DNA of 64,000 nucleotides from Rickettsiales endosymbiont of Stachyamoeba lipophora (GTDB lineage: Bacteria; Pseudomonadota; Alphaproteobacteria; Rickettsiales; 33-17): NCBI RefSeq assembly GCF_003932735.1, contig NZ_CP033611.1, forward strand, positions 896,156 through 960,155. The letters run 5' to 3'. A program made the translations under genes and the position numbers. Position 1 is the first letter of the stretch, and the number at the start of each line of letters is the position of its first letter. This document shows positions 36,061-44,458 of this stretch, one piece after another. The notes under the pieces are model-generated. The model was not told the origin of the DNA. It did no database searches and saw nothing but the letters and a program-made list of their open reading frames with translations.

Positions 36061-37140
36061 ATGCCTACTTTACCACCAATTGCACTGGGTACTGCTACTA
36101 TTGCAGGGGGGATGCCTAATAAATCCTTAGCAATGAATGTCAATCAGCAAGCGGAAATTATTAGGCAAGCTATTGAATTGTATAAAAAGTACAACTTAGA
36201 ACTCTGGATTGATACAGCGCCATTATATGGAAATGGTAATGCGTTAATTGCTACTGGAATTGCTTTAGGGGAACATCCAAGCTCAGTAACTTTATCAATT
36301 AAAGTCGGGCGTATTCTAGAACAAGTAACTGACAATAAGCCATATGTCCCTGGTCCGTTTGCAGGTGAAGGGCATTATAATATCCGTTTTGATTATAGTA
36401 TAAAAGGCATAAATAACTCGTTTAAGCAAAATTTTGAATTTTTAAATAAAGCTAGAAAAGAAAGAGGATGGTCCGAGCTTGCGCCTAAAGATTTTAAGAA
36501 TTTAATTATATTTATTCATGATCCAGAAACTGGGATGCATGGCGCTAATACTGGCGTTATAATTAAGCAAGTAAAAAAAGAAGCTTTACCTGCGTTAAAT
36601 GAACTTAAAAAGCAAAAACAACTAACCCATATTGGAGTTGGTACCAATGAGGTTGACGCAGCGCTTGAACTGGTAGATAGCAAGTTTTTAGATATCATAA
36701 TGGTTGCTGGAAGATTTACTTTGCTTGCTAATAAAGCTCCTAAAGCTCCTAAAGAAATAAAGGAAGATACTGCCAAAACTATAGAGTTACTAAACGCTGC
36801 TAAACAACATGCTAAATATCTAGTCTCGGCTTCTCCTGGTAATTCAGGTTTGATGTATCCTGGGGGTAATTGGTATAACTATAAAACAGCTTCAGCAGAG
36901 ATTTTAGAATTTAGAGATAAGATTATTAAAGTATTTGATAAGTATCATCTGCCAATTGATGCTGGAATATTTAGATTTCCTATAGAAGCAGGAGCGGTTG
37001 CAACAGTAATGGGTGCTTTGACATCAGAACAAATTGAAGCAAATCTAAAAAGTTTTAAGACCAAAGTACCGCTAGAATTATGGCAAGAGTTACAAGAGGA
37101 AGGACTTGTAAATTCAGCTTTAACTTTTCCTCCACAGTAA
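36061..37140 (+). CDS. Aldo/keto reductase family protein
   Basis: An NAD(P)-dependent oxidoreductase of the aldo/keto reductase barrel fold. The tetrad is visible: aspartate and tyrosine in DTAPLYGNG, lysine in SIKVGR and histidine in IFIHDPE. It most resembles the aldose/fucose dehydrogenase branch, but the substrate is not predictable. The start at 36061 is chosen because AGAGGAAAG stands eight bases upstream. An in-frame ATG at 35980 would add a hydrophobic N-terminal anchor but has no ribosome-binding site. The gene lies alone at the end of the accessory stretch. Confidence 0.82.
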   Translation: MPTLPPIALGTATIAGGMPNKSLAMNVNQQAEIIRQAIELYKKYNLELWIDTAPLYGNGNALIATGIALGEHPSSVTLSIKVGRILEQVTDNKPYVPGPFAGEGHYNIRFDYSIKGINNSFKQNFEFLNKARKERGWSELAPKDFKNLIIFIHDPETGMHGANTGVIIKQVKKEALPALNELKKQKQLTHIGVGTNEVDAALELVDSKFLDIIMVAGRFTLLANKAPKAPKEIKEDTAKTIELLNAAKQHAKYLVSASPGNSGLMYPGGNWYNYKTASAEILEFRDKIIKVFDKYHLPIDAGIFRFPIEAGAVATVMGALTSEQIEANLKSFKTKVPLELWQELQEEGLVNSALTFPPQ

Positions 37141-37184
37141 GAATTTTCAAAAATAAAAAAGAAGTTTCTCCTTATTTTAAAGCT

Positions 37185-37560
37185 CTATGATTTTGTAAAT
37201 ATAGTTTGAGAATCATATATCACCTCTAAAATTTTAAAGCCTGCTCGTTCTAAATATTTATGCATTTGAGCTTCTGTACGGTCTTGCCATTTAACTTGTA
37301 GAATTTGAGTTTATTGTTGGAGGAGGAGTTAGAAAGCTGGTGATCAAAGTACTTCACGTAAGTACGCTCCAGTTTTGCGGTTCCATATGTCCGTTCATTT
37401 GCTTAGCAGCATAAGCAAGCTTAGAAATAAATTGTAATGGGTAAAGCACTTCTTGTGCTAGTCGTTTAATTTCATATAAAAAATCGTAGTTTATCAAGCT
37501 GAGGAGCTTCTGTTTATCCTTTTTTTCTTTTATTTCATCTATTTCGTTTTGTGATCAAAA
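37185..37560 (-). pseudogene. Decayed gene, possibly a methyltransferase
   Basis: Minus-strand pieces in different frames read LLSLINYDFLYEIKRLAQEV, then ERTYVKYFDHQLSN, then EAQMHKYLERAGFKILEVIY ending at TAG (37185-37187). Frameshifts separate them. The last piece resembles the C-terminal strand-helix of class I SAM-dependent methyltransferases, but the family is not certain. It occupies most of the 37141-37644 gap. Confidence 0.5.
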
Positions 37561-37644
37561 GGTAATTTATGCTTGCAGTTTAAACCTGTTTATTTTAGGC
37601 TTCGATGAAGATTTTGAAATTAACAATTAGTAATTGAGTTCATA

Positions 37645-38841
37645 ATGAAAATTAAAGTTACCAGTCCCGTAGTCGAAATTGACGGCGATGAAATGACCAG
37701 GATTATTTGGCAAATGATTAAGGAAAAATTGATTCTTCCTTTTCTTGATATTGACTTAAAATATTATGATCTTTCAATTCAAAATCGTGATCAGACTGAG
37801 GATAGCATCACTAAAGAAGCAGCTCATGCGATCAGGCAATATGGGGTTGGTATTAAATGTGCTACTATTACTCCTGATGAAAAAAGAATGGTGGAATTTA
37901 ATTTAAAAAAAATGTGGGCTTCCCCTAATGGAACTATTAGAGGAATTTTAGATGGTACTGTATTTAGGGAACCAATAATTTGTAAAAACATTCCCTTGTT
38001 GGTGAAGAATTGGCGGCAGCCGATTATTATAGCAAGGCATGCTTTTGGTGATCAGTATAAAGCCCAGGAAATGGTTATTAAAACTCCTGGTAAATTAAAA
38101 TTACAGTTTATTCCTGAAGATGGTAGCAATCCTCAAGAATTAGAGGTGGTAGATTTCCCTGGTAATGGAGTGGCATTATCAATGTTTAATTTTGATAAAT
38201 CGATTGAGAATTTTGCCCGTGCTTGTTTAAATTATGGGTTGCTTCAAAATCAGCCGGTTTATTTTGCAACTAAAAATACTATCTTGAAAAAATATGATGG
38301 CAGATTTAAAGATATTTTTCAGGAAATATATAATAATGAATTTAAAACTCAGTTCGCAACTAATGGGTTATTTTATGAACATCGTTTAATAGATGATATG
38401 GTGGCTTATGCAATTAAATCAGCAGGTGGCTATATTTGGGCGTGTAAAAATTATGATGGCGATGTGCAATCGGATATTATAGCACAAGGGTTTGGTTCTT
38501 TAGGGTTAATGACTTCAGTGCTGTTGGCACCTGACGGTAAAACCGTAGAAACTGAAGCGGCTCACGGTACAGTTACCAGACATTATATAGAATATCTTAA
38601 AGGTAATAAAACTTCAACTAACCCGGTGGCTTCAATTTTTGCATGGACGAGAGGTCTCATTTACCGCGGTAAGTTTGACCAAAATATGGAGCTGGTTAAT
38701 TTTGCTGAAAAGCTAGAGCAAGCGTGCATCAATACTATTGAGTCTGGCAAGATGACCAAAGATTTGGCGTTGTTAACTTCCACTCCGGATAAATGGCTGA
38801 GTACCGAAGAATATATTGATGCAGTGGTTAAGGCCTTATAA
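37645..38841 (+). CDS. icd: NADP-dependent isocitrate dehydrogenase (dimeric, eukaryote-like type)
   Basis: Oxidatively decarboxylates isocitrate to 2-oxoglutarate in the TCA cycle. The 398-residue sequence begins with the type II signature ([20 protein letters not shown]) and has [19 protein letters not shown] for substrate binding. [20 protein letters not shown] carries the metal aspartates, and [12 protein letters not shown] carries the NADP-binding histidine region. This is the form shared by many alphaproteobacteria and mitochondria. It stands alone, with no close neighbours in an operon. Confidence 0.95.
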   Translation: MKIKVTSPVVEIDGDEMTRIIWQMIKEKLILPFLDIDLKYYDLSIQNRDQTEDSITKEAAHAIRQYGVGIKCATITPDEKRMVEFNLKKMWASPNGTIRGILDGTVFREPIICKNIPLLVKNWRQPIIIARHAFGDQYKAQEMVIKTPGKLKLQFIPEDGSNPQELEVVDFPGNGVALSMFNFDKSIENFARACLNYGLLQNQPVYFATKNTILKKYDGRFKDIFQEIYNNEFKTQFATNGLFYEHRLIDDMVAYAIKSAGGYIWACKNYDGDVQSDIIAQGFGSLGLMTSVLLAPDGKTVETEAAHGTVTRHYIEYLKGNKTSTNPVASIFAWTRGLIYRGKFDQNMELVNFAEKLEQACINTIESGKMTKDLALLTSTPDKWLSTEEYIDAVVKAL

Positions 38842-39006
38842 GTTCATTTAACCTTATAATATACAAAGGCAGAAAATTATTATATAATTAACTAAATTCA
38901 TCTGTTGAACAATTAATTACGATCATTCAAAAGCTTAAGAGTTTGAATATTCTTGATATTTTTAATAGTTAGATTTGAATGTGCATTAATTAATATAGTA
39001 AATCTT

Positions 39007-39765
39007 ATGGTTATAAGCAAATTACTACTATTTTTATCAGCTTTGTATCTTTTGGGAGCTAATAGTTACGCCGATCCGATTGTAAAAGATGCTAATAAAT
39101 GTGTTTATTATTTTGATAAATTTGAAACATATCATCAAATTCCAAGAAATTTGCTAAAAGCAGTGTCTTTAACTGAGTCGGGTATATATTATCACCGACA
39201 ACAAAAACTTATGACCTGGCCATGGACTATAAATTATAAGGGTAAAGGTTATTATTTTAAAACTAAAGAAGATGCTGTTAAAGCGGTTAAGACAATTTTC
39301 GCTAATGGTGAGCGTAGTGTGGATGTGGGGTGCATGCAAATTAATTTACATTATCATCAGCAGGCGTTTAAATCACTTGATGAGGCATTTAACCCTTATC
39401 ATAATATTAAATATGCTGCAGAATTTTTAAGAAAAAATTATGAGCGTACCAGTAGTTGGAATAAGGCCGTTGCAATTTATCATTCAGAAAACTTTGATAA
39501 GAGTAGACCGTATCTAGTGCGTGTTATGCAAAATTGGCGCAATCATGATGGTAAAAATACAAACTATTTTCGAATGGCTAAACAAAATTATGAGCAAACT
39601 AAGATTAAAAATGCTCCTGCAATGGTAAATAACCTAAAGAAAATTAAAGAGCGGGAGCGGGTAAAAAACGGTAGAGTAGTAATTGAAGTCAGTGGCTATG
39701 GTGCTGATAAGGGTGGTGATGCAGTATCTAAAATAAGTAATGAGATAATAGCTAAACATCAATAA
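39007..39765 (+). CDS. Exported lytic transglycosylase
   Basis: Cleaves peptidoglycan with formation of anhydro-muramic ends. The ATG at 39007 gives a signal peptide (MVISKLLLFLSALYLLG ... NSYA). The SLT-type domain has the catalytic glutamate in AVSLTESG, then SVDVGCMQINLHYH, and the AAEFLRKNYERT and AVAIYHS elements. The C-terminal 70 residues are basic. Family members include type IV secretion-associated VirB1-like enzymes, but no secretion genes are adjacent. A TTG 54 bases upstream would add residues ahead of the signal peptide and is unlikely. Confidence 0.87.
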   Translation: MVISKLLLFLSALYLLGANSYADPIVKDANKCVYYFDKFETYHQIPRNLLKAVSLTESGIYYHRQQKLMTWPWTINYKGKGYYFKTKEDAVKAVKTIFANGERSVDVGCMQINLHYHQQAFKSLDEAFNPYHNIKYAAEFLRKNYERTSSWNKAVAIYHSENFDKSRPYLVRVMQNWRNHDGKNTNYFRMAKQNYEQTKIKNAPAMVNNLKKIKERERVKNGRVVIEVSGYGADKGGDAVSKISNEIIAKHQ

Positions 39766-39780
39766 TAATATAATTGCGCT

Positions 39781-39808
39781 TTGCAGTGAAAAATTAAAAC
39801 TATATACT
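39781..39808 (+). promoter_or_regulatory. Promoter for the tatA-exoD-acetyltransferase run
   Basis: TTGCAG (39781-39786), 16 bases, TATACT (39803-39808). An AAGGAG ribosome-binding site follows, eight bases before the tatA ATG. Confidence 0.5.
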
Positions 39809-39827
39809 GATTAAAAAGGAGATTAAA

Positions 39828-40016
39828 ATGGGGATGATGAGTTTAACGCACTGGATTGTGGTGCTATTAATTGTGGTAATTTTATTTGGTGCTGGCAAAT
39901 TACCTAAAGTAATGGGTGATGTAGGAAAGGGTATCAGGAACTTTAAAGCCGGTTTAAATGGTGAAGAAGCTCAAGATAATAGTGCTAACCAAACTTTAGA
40001 CAATAAATCTAAGTAA
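39828..40016 (+). CDS. tatA: Twin-arginine translocase subunit TatA
   Basis: A 62-residue single-span component of the Tat export pore. It has the membrane helix (THWIVVLLIVVILFGAGKL), the hinge FGAGKLP, the amphipathic helix VMGDVGKGIRNFKAGL and an acidic tail. tatB and tatC are not adjacent, as is usual in Rickettsiales. Confidence 0.95.
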   Translation: MGMMSLTHWIVVLLIVVILFGAGKLPKVMGDVGKGIRNFKAGLNGEEAQDNSANQTLDNKSK

Positions 40017-40031
40017 AAAGTTTTAACAAGC

Positions 40032-40595
40032 ATGAATGACGACCTTATAACTATTTATAATATTAAGCGTGCTTTAAAGAAAAAAGGCTTTGCAATTTTA
40101 TTATTAATTTTTGCTTTGCCTATGGCTGTTCCGTTACCTTATCCTCCAGGGTTTACTTCGATATTAAGTATCCCTATTTTGTTGTTTGCCTATCAGTTAC
40201 TTAATCAATATCCTGAGCCCTATCTACCGCATTTTATTTGTGCTAAAGGCTTTAAAAGGGAAACGCTTAGGCATTTTATCAAAAAGGCAGGCCCAGTTTT
40301 TTTTAAAATAGAAAAGTTTTTAAAGCCCCGTTTAGAGGGGGTGGTTGATGGAAAGTTTAAATATGTTTACTTTGGCGCTATATTGATTAATGGTATTTTT
40401 ATCATATTACCGCTGATGTTTGCTAATGCTTTGCCGTCATTGGGAATAGTATTAATTGCATTAGGGATGATTAAAAAAGATGGGTTGTTTATCATATGCG
40501 GTATTATTGTCTCATTTATAAGTTGGCTCGTAGCTATAAGTGTTATATATTTCGGCGCTCAAGTGGTAACTAAATTTTTAGGTTTTATAATTTAA
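40032..40595 (+). CDS. exoD: ExoD-like membrane protein
   Basis: A 187-residue protein with about four membrane segments that fits the ExoD family (exopolysaccharide synthesis in rhizobia, tied to alkaline and metal tolerance). Conserved features are ALPMAVPLPYPPGFTSIL and SLGIVLIALGMIKKDG near the C-terminal helices. Function here is unknown. It follows tatA by 15 bases and precedes an acetyltransferase by one base, so all three are likely cotranscribed. Confidence 0.85.
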   Translation: MNDDLITIYNIKRALKKKGFAILLLIFALPMAVPLPYPPGFTSILSIPILLFAYQLLNQYPEPYLPHFICAKGFKRETLRHFIKKAGPVFFKIEKFLKPRLEGVVDGKFKYVYFGAILINGIFIILPLMFANALPSLGIVLIALGMIKKDGLFIICGIIVSFISWLVAISVIYFGAQVVTKFLGFII

Positions 40596-40596
40596 G

Positions 40597-41013
40597 ATGA
40601 ATTACAAAATAACTTCAGAACCTCCTAGCAGTATTACTAGTAAAATTATTCCTGAACTAATTACGTTGGCTCAAGAGCAAAAGGGCTTGAAACCGTTTAA
40701 AGGAGTTGCTTTTGCCATACGTGATCATAAAAATGAAATTTTAGCCGGTACTACGGCAGTCATTTATTATGGTTGTATGTTTATTGAATTATTATGGGTT
40801 GATCCGCATCATCGAAAAAAAGGCTTGGCCTCTAGTTTAGTTAAAAGATTAGAGCAAGTGGCTAAAGATAATAATTGTAATATGATTACTATTACTACCA
40901 TGGATTGGGAAGCTAAGCCTTTATATGAAAAATTAGGGTATTTTGTGGAGTTTGAACGACATGGATATTACCAAGAATCTATACGTTATTTTTTAAGAAA
41001 AAATCTAGTTTAG
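40597..41013 (+). CDS. GNAT-family N-acetyltransferase
   Basis: A 138-residue GNAT domain. LLWVDPHHRKKGLASSLVKR carries the acetyl-CoA pyrophosphate-binding RxxG-A motif, and AKPLYEKLGYFVEFERHGYY is the characteristic C-terminal element. The substrate is unknown. The start lies one base after the exoD stop. Confidence 0.88.
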   Translation: MNYKITSEPPSSITSKIIPELITLAQEQKGLKPFKGVAFAIRDHKNEILAGTTAVIYYGCMFIELLWVDPHHRKKGLASSLVKRLEQVAKDNNCNMITITTMDWEAKPLYEKLGYFVEFERHGYYQESIRYFLRKNLV

Positions 41014-41303
41014 TTAGGTTGCATACACTTAGCGTGCTACAAAGCTATTTGGGTATTGTTTAGCTACCAATGTTGATTTAATATCTGAATATAATAAATT
41101 CTTTGAAAACTAACCAATATTTTTGTTTAAAAATTTTTTGCAATATCTCTCTTATTCAGATTGCCGTACAAAACTTAGTGCGCATAAATTAATTGATATC
41201 AACTAATTTTAAATTTATTTTAAAATGTACAATTTGATGTATTAATTATTCTAAGCTTATAACCTAAGATATTCAAATTTAATCCAATTAGTTGCTTTAA
41301 AAG
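41014..41303. other. Non-coding gap upstream of the first unrecognised paralogue
   Basis: No open frame or hairpin terminator was recognised in these roughly 290 bases. The remainder of the gap carries the promoter listed next and an untranslated leader. Confidence 0.5.
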
Positions 41304-41331
41304 TTGACATTACCTAATATTATTATATTAA
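41304..41331 (+). promoter_or_regulatory. Promoter of the first unrecognised paralogue
   Basis: TTGACA (41304-41309), 16 bases, TATTAA (41326-41331). The identical hexamers and spacing occur upstream of the next paralogue at 42541, which strengthens both calls. Leader of about 70 bases. Confidence 0.55.
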
Positions 41332-41407
41332 GCTATCGCGATACTTGATTTTGTTAACTTGTTGTTAATCATTTATCGTTATAATTTAACAAAAGGTAAG
41401 AACTTAC

Positions 41408-42253
41408 ATGATTACTAATCAAAGTGATAGAATATTTTCAGAAAGAGAACGTAGTGCCAATCCATCAGTAGTGCTGCACCAACCAATCTTTGATAGCTTA
41501 GCAGAACAAGCCATAGATTATTCGAAGTTTCTTGCGGCTAGATATCCTGATAAAATTAGTGAGAGTAAAGAATTGCAACATATTCTCTCATATTTTGGCA
41601 TAAGCGACTTAGCTAGCGTCAGCAAAGAAGATTTGCAAACGCCTTTTTATTTAAATGATGAAAAAAATGAAAAATTATCGCAATTAGTTAATATTCTATA
41701 TAATACTAATAAGTTATTTAGCTATGGGCTTAATATACAGGTTCCAGGATTTGGTTCATTTGATCAAGAAAAAAAAGTAAGTGTTACTAACCAAATTATA
41801 AGTAAGTTATCCAGAGGGGGTGGGGATAGGTTGGTAATAATGTTTTATGCAGTCATAGCCCAAGAAAGTGTTAAGCCTTCATATATAAAAAACAAAAAGA
41901 TTAGCTGTACCCAAGTTGCTGAATATCTCAAAGTTCTTAATGGGCAATTTCATTATTTTGGAGGAGTTGATAATTCTATAACTCCAGAAGTTTTCGAAAA
42001 AATTTGCCGCTTTGTTTACGTTTCAAAAATCATTACTAAAATGAGCAGAAGTGATCAGATTGCAGCTATATATCCTATGGAGAGTTGTAAAAATTTTTGT
42101 GCTAGCTTAGCTACAAAATCTTTAGAGCAAATAGATGAAATTATCTCTAAAATTGATAAATGCAATAATAGTGAGCTCCAGGTGAAATTTGATAATCGCA
42201 GTACGGTCGCTCGCATTGTCTCTGCATCAAATGTTCATGGCATGTTTCATTAG
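41408..42253 (+). CDS. Unrecognised protein, paralogue 1 of a tandem pair
   Basis: No known family. The 281-residue, mostly helical protein lacks a signal peptide and membrane segments. It aligns by eye with the next gene along most of its length: DLASVSKEDLQTPFYLND with DLNTVNEQDFDNELYEDV, KKISCTQVAEYLKVL with KKLNLNNLAQYLMDQ, KICRFVYV with KICRCFYI, and SLEQIDEIISKID with GLDRLDGIVNQIE. A hairpin terminator follows. An independent promoter and cytosolic-type sequence suit a lineage-specific protein, possibly secreted into the host. Confidence 0.7.
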   Translation: MITNQSDRIFSERERSANPSVVLHQPIFDSLAEQAIDYSKFLAARYPDKISESKELQHILSYFGISDLASVSKEDLQTPFYLNDEKNEKLSQLVNILYNTNKLFSYGLNIQVPGFGSFDQEKKVSVTNQIISKLSRGGGDRLVIMFYAVIAQESVKPSYIKNKKISCTQVAEYLKVLNGQFHYFGGVDNSITPEVFEKICRFVYVSKIITKMSRSDQIAAIYPMESCKNFCASLATKSLEQIDEIISKIDKCNNSELQVKFDNRSTVARIVSASNVHGMFH

Positions 42254-42261
42254 TTAAAGTA

Positions 42262-42300
42262 TAAGCATCCTGGTGTTATCAGCGTAAGCTGGGATGCTTA
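42262..42300 (+). terminator. Branched hairpin, probable terminator of paralogue 1
   Basis: TAAGCATCC (42262-42270) pairs perfectly with GGATGCTTA (42292-42300). Within the loop CAGC-GTAA-GCTG (42280-42291) forms a second, tetraloop-capped stem. It begins nine bases after the stop codon. The downstream T content is only modest. Nothing else is recognised between it and the promoter at 42541. Confidence 0.65.
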
Positions 42301-42540
42301 AATTTTCATTTGTTCTTATAACGCTTAATCGAATTAATATATTAGAAATATCAATTTTCTCTGTAGTTCTATCTCTTAAAATTTTTTATTATATTTTAGG
42401 CTCTTAGCTAAAAATTTATTTATCTTACCATTTACTGTAATAATCAAGCTAGATGACACTTTTATTATATTTTTCAATTGGTTAATCGATCACATTGCAA
42501 AAACGTTACTAAATATTTAATACGCTTAGTAAAAAGTTAA

Positions 42541-42568
42541 TTGACAATATAAAGTTTATACTTATTAA
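42541..42568 (+). promoter_or_regulatory. Promoter of the second unrecognised paralogue
   Basis: TTGACA (42541-42546), 16 bases, TATTAA (42563-42568), the same hexamers and spacing as at 41304. Leader of about 35 bases. Confidence 0.55.
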
Positions 42569-42608
42569 ACATACAAAATTAATTAACTAAAAATTAAGTG
42601 ATATTAAA

Positions 42609-43457
42609 ATGCCAAAGCAGACTACTAGAATAGTTACTAGTCCTCAAAAATTTCATCCTGATTATGTTAAAGAAGATTTTAGATGTTTAACGGATTATTT
42701 AGATAGACTTTCCCGCACTACCTTAATTAAAAGAGCGATAATTAGTTCCAACTTGCTCGAGGTACAGCATAGTTTTACAGTACATTTTTGTGATGAATTT
42801 AATTATCTTTTAGAAGAATTCTATGAGATGGAAGATTTAAACACAGTGAATGAACAAGATTTTGACAATGAGCTGTATGAGGATGTAGCAAATATTAAAT
42901 TTTATATTAAGTTTATATGTAATGTAGGTATCTTGTTTGATAATAAATGGTGCTTTAATTTGAGTTATTTTCAGCAAATTTCAAATGATGATCTGAAATC
43001 TCAGGTTATGTCTGAAGTAGTAAATTATCTAGTGGGTTGTAGTAATGATGTTGAGTTGGCTAAGATAACCTTGCAGATGAGTTCACACCAATTTATCCAA
43101 GAAAAAAAGCTTAACCTTAATAATTTGGCGCAATATCTAATGGATCAGGCAGATAATTTACCCGCATATGGCCCATTTCATGGTGTGGTTAATACAGTTA
43201 TTTTAAGTAAGATTTGTCGTTGTTTTTATATCGAAGAGAATTTTCAGTATCTGAACCAAGTTGAGAAATTGGTTTTAATAGGGCCTAACCAAAATTTTGC
43301 ACAATTTATAACAGATCTGCCAAGCTTTGGTTTAGATAGATTGGATGGCATTGTTAATCAAATAGAGCATAGGATTCAGCAAAATAACATACCACCACAT
43401 GCTACCAACCTAGTGACTGACCCACCTAGGAGATCTACCGCTGGGTTTTATCGCTAG
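42609..43457 (+). CDS. Unrecognised protein, paralogue 2 of a tandem pair
   Basis: A 282-residue helical, cytosolic-type protein with no known family, distantly related to the preceding gene (see shared segments there). Its own features include an acidic middle (EFYEMEDLNTVNEQDFDNEL) and several cysteines. It is transcribed from its own promoter. Divergence between the two copies is high, indicating an old duplication followed by specialisation. Confidence 0.7.
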   Translation: MPKQTTRIVTSPQKFHPDYVKEDFRCLTDYLDRLSRTTLIKRAIISSNLLEVQHSFTVHFCDEFNYLLEEFYEMEDLNTVNEQDFDNELYEDVANIKFYIKFICNVGILFDNKWCFNLSYFQQISNDDLKSQVMSEVVNYLVGCSNDVELAKITLQMSSHQFIQEKKLNLNNLAQYLMDQADNLPAYGPFHGVVNTVILSKICRCFYIEENFQYLNQVEKLVLIGPNQNFAQFITDLPSFGLDRLDGIVNQIEHRIQQNNIPPHATNLVTDPPRRSTAGFYR

Positions 43458-43469
43458 GAAATGATAAAC

Positions 43470-43537
43470 AAATTAACTTGAACATAGTTGTATTCATGCT
43501 AATAATGATCATGAGGTAAATATGTTCAAGTTAATTT
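43470..43537 (+). promoter_or_regulatory. Perfect 17-bp inverted repeat across the start codon of the next gene
   Basis: AAATTAACTTGAACATA (43470-43486) is the exact reverse complement of 43521-43537. The right arm includes the ATG at 43522-43524, and the GAGG ribosome-binding site lies in the 34-base loop. In RNA this would lock the start codon in a stem. As DNA it could be an operator or, read through from upstream, part of a terminator-like structure. Confidence 0.75.
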
Positions 43538-44436
43538 ATGCAATTATTTTTGCTATAAGCAGTCTTAACTCAGTGTATGCTACTGCTGCTATCAATGTAG
43601 CTATAACACAGATTGCTCCACATAAATCGCTCGACCAAGTAAGAGAGGGGGCGATAGATGAGCTTAAAGAACAATTCCCAAAAATCATAATCCATCATTA
43701 TAATGCGGTGGGTAGTATTATTAACGCTACTAATATTGCTGCTAGCCTTAATGCTAGTGATTCGCAAGTAGTTATTGCAATTGCAACTCCCATGGCACAA
43801 AGCTTAAAACAAAAGATTAAAGATAAACCAATTGTTTTTGCCAGTGTTACTAATCCTAAGCAAGCTGAATTAGTCAAAAATTATGAGCATCCTGAATCAA
43901 ATATAACTGGGGTGATTAATAATATTGCCGCCCTAGAGCAAATAAATTTTATTAAGAAAATTTTGCCTTCAGTGCAAAAAATAGGGATTATTTATAATCC
44001 TGCTGAGGCTAATTCGAATGCGATCATCCAAGATTTAAAGGCTTATGAACATAAAGGCTTAAAATTTATCCTTAAGCCTTTAAATAATTCCAATGAAGTA
44101 GTATTAACCGTAAATGCAATTCTTAAGCAGATAGATTGTTTGCTGCTTATTAATGATAATACTGTTGCAAATAGTGCTAGTGTAATTGTAAATCACCTGA
44201 AAAAAGAAAAAATTCCAGTTATTGCAGTGTTTGATGCGAGCGAGTTTGGAGTGCTAGCTAGTATTTATAATGATGAGTATACAATTGGGCGCCAAGCAGG
44301 CAAGATGGCGGTAAAACTTTTGAGGGGCGAAAAACTGGCTAATATTCCTGTTGAAACTGCTTACAAACAGTTAACAACTGTAAATAAAAAAGTAGCAGAA
44401 GAATTGGGGCTTAAGATTGCTCCTATTAATCAATAA
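43522..44436 (+). CDS. ABC transporter substrate-binding protein (TrpX/YtfQ-like fold)
   Basis: The 304-residue exported protein has a signal peptide (MFKLIYAIIFAISSLNSVYA) and the two-lobe pattern of the ABC sugar/tryptophan-binding family PF04392. Matching segments are VAITQIAPHKSLDQVREG, AIATPMAQSLKQKIKDKPIVFASVTNP, GVINNIAALEQINFIKKILP and IGIIYNPAEANS, then QAGKMAVKLLRGEKLANIPV. No permease or ATPase genes adjoin it. Relatives bind aromatic amino acids in some bacteria; the ligand here is unknown. Its start codon is inside an inverted repeat. Confidence 0.85.
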   Translation: MFKLIYAIIFAISSLNSVYATAAINVAITQIAPHKSLDQVREGAIDELKEQFPKIIIHHYNAVGSIINATNIAASLNASDSQVVIAIATPMAQSLKQKIKDKPIVFASVTNPKQAELVKNYEHPESNITGVINNIAALEQINFIKKILPSVQKIGIIYNPAEANSNAIIQDLKAYEHKGLKFILKPLNNSNEVVLTVNAILKQIDCLLLINDNTVANSASVIVNHLKKEKIPVIAVFDASEFGVLASIYNDEYTIGRQAGKMAVKLLRGEKLANIPVETAYKQLTTVNKKVAEELGLKIAPINQ

Positions 44437-44458
44437 TTTTAGTAAATTTACAATAAAA

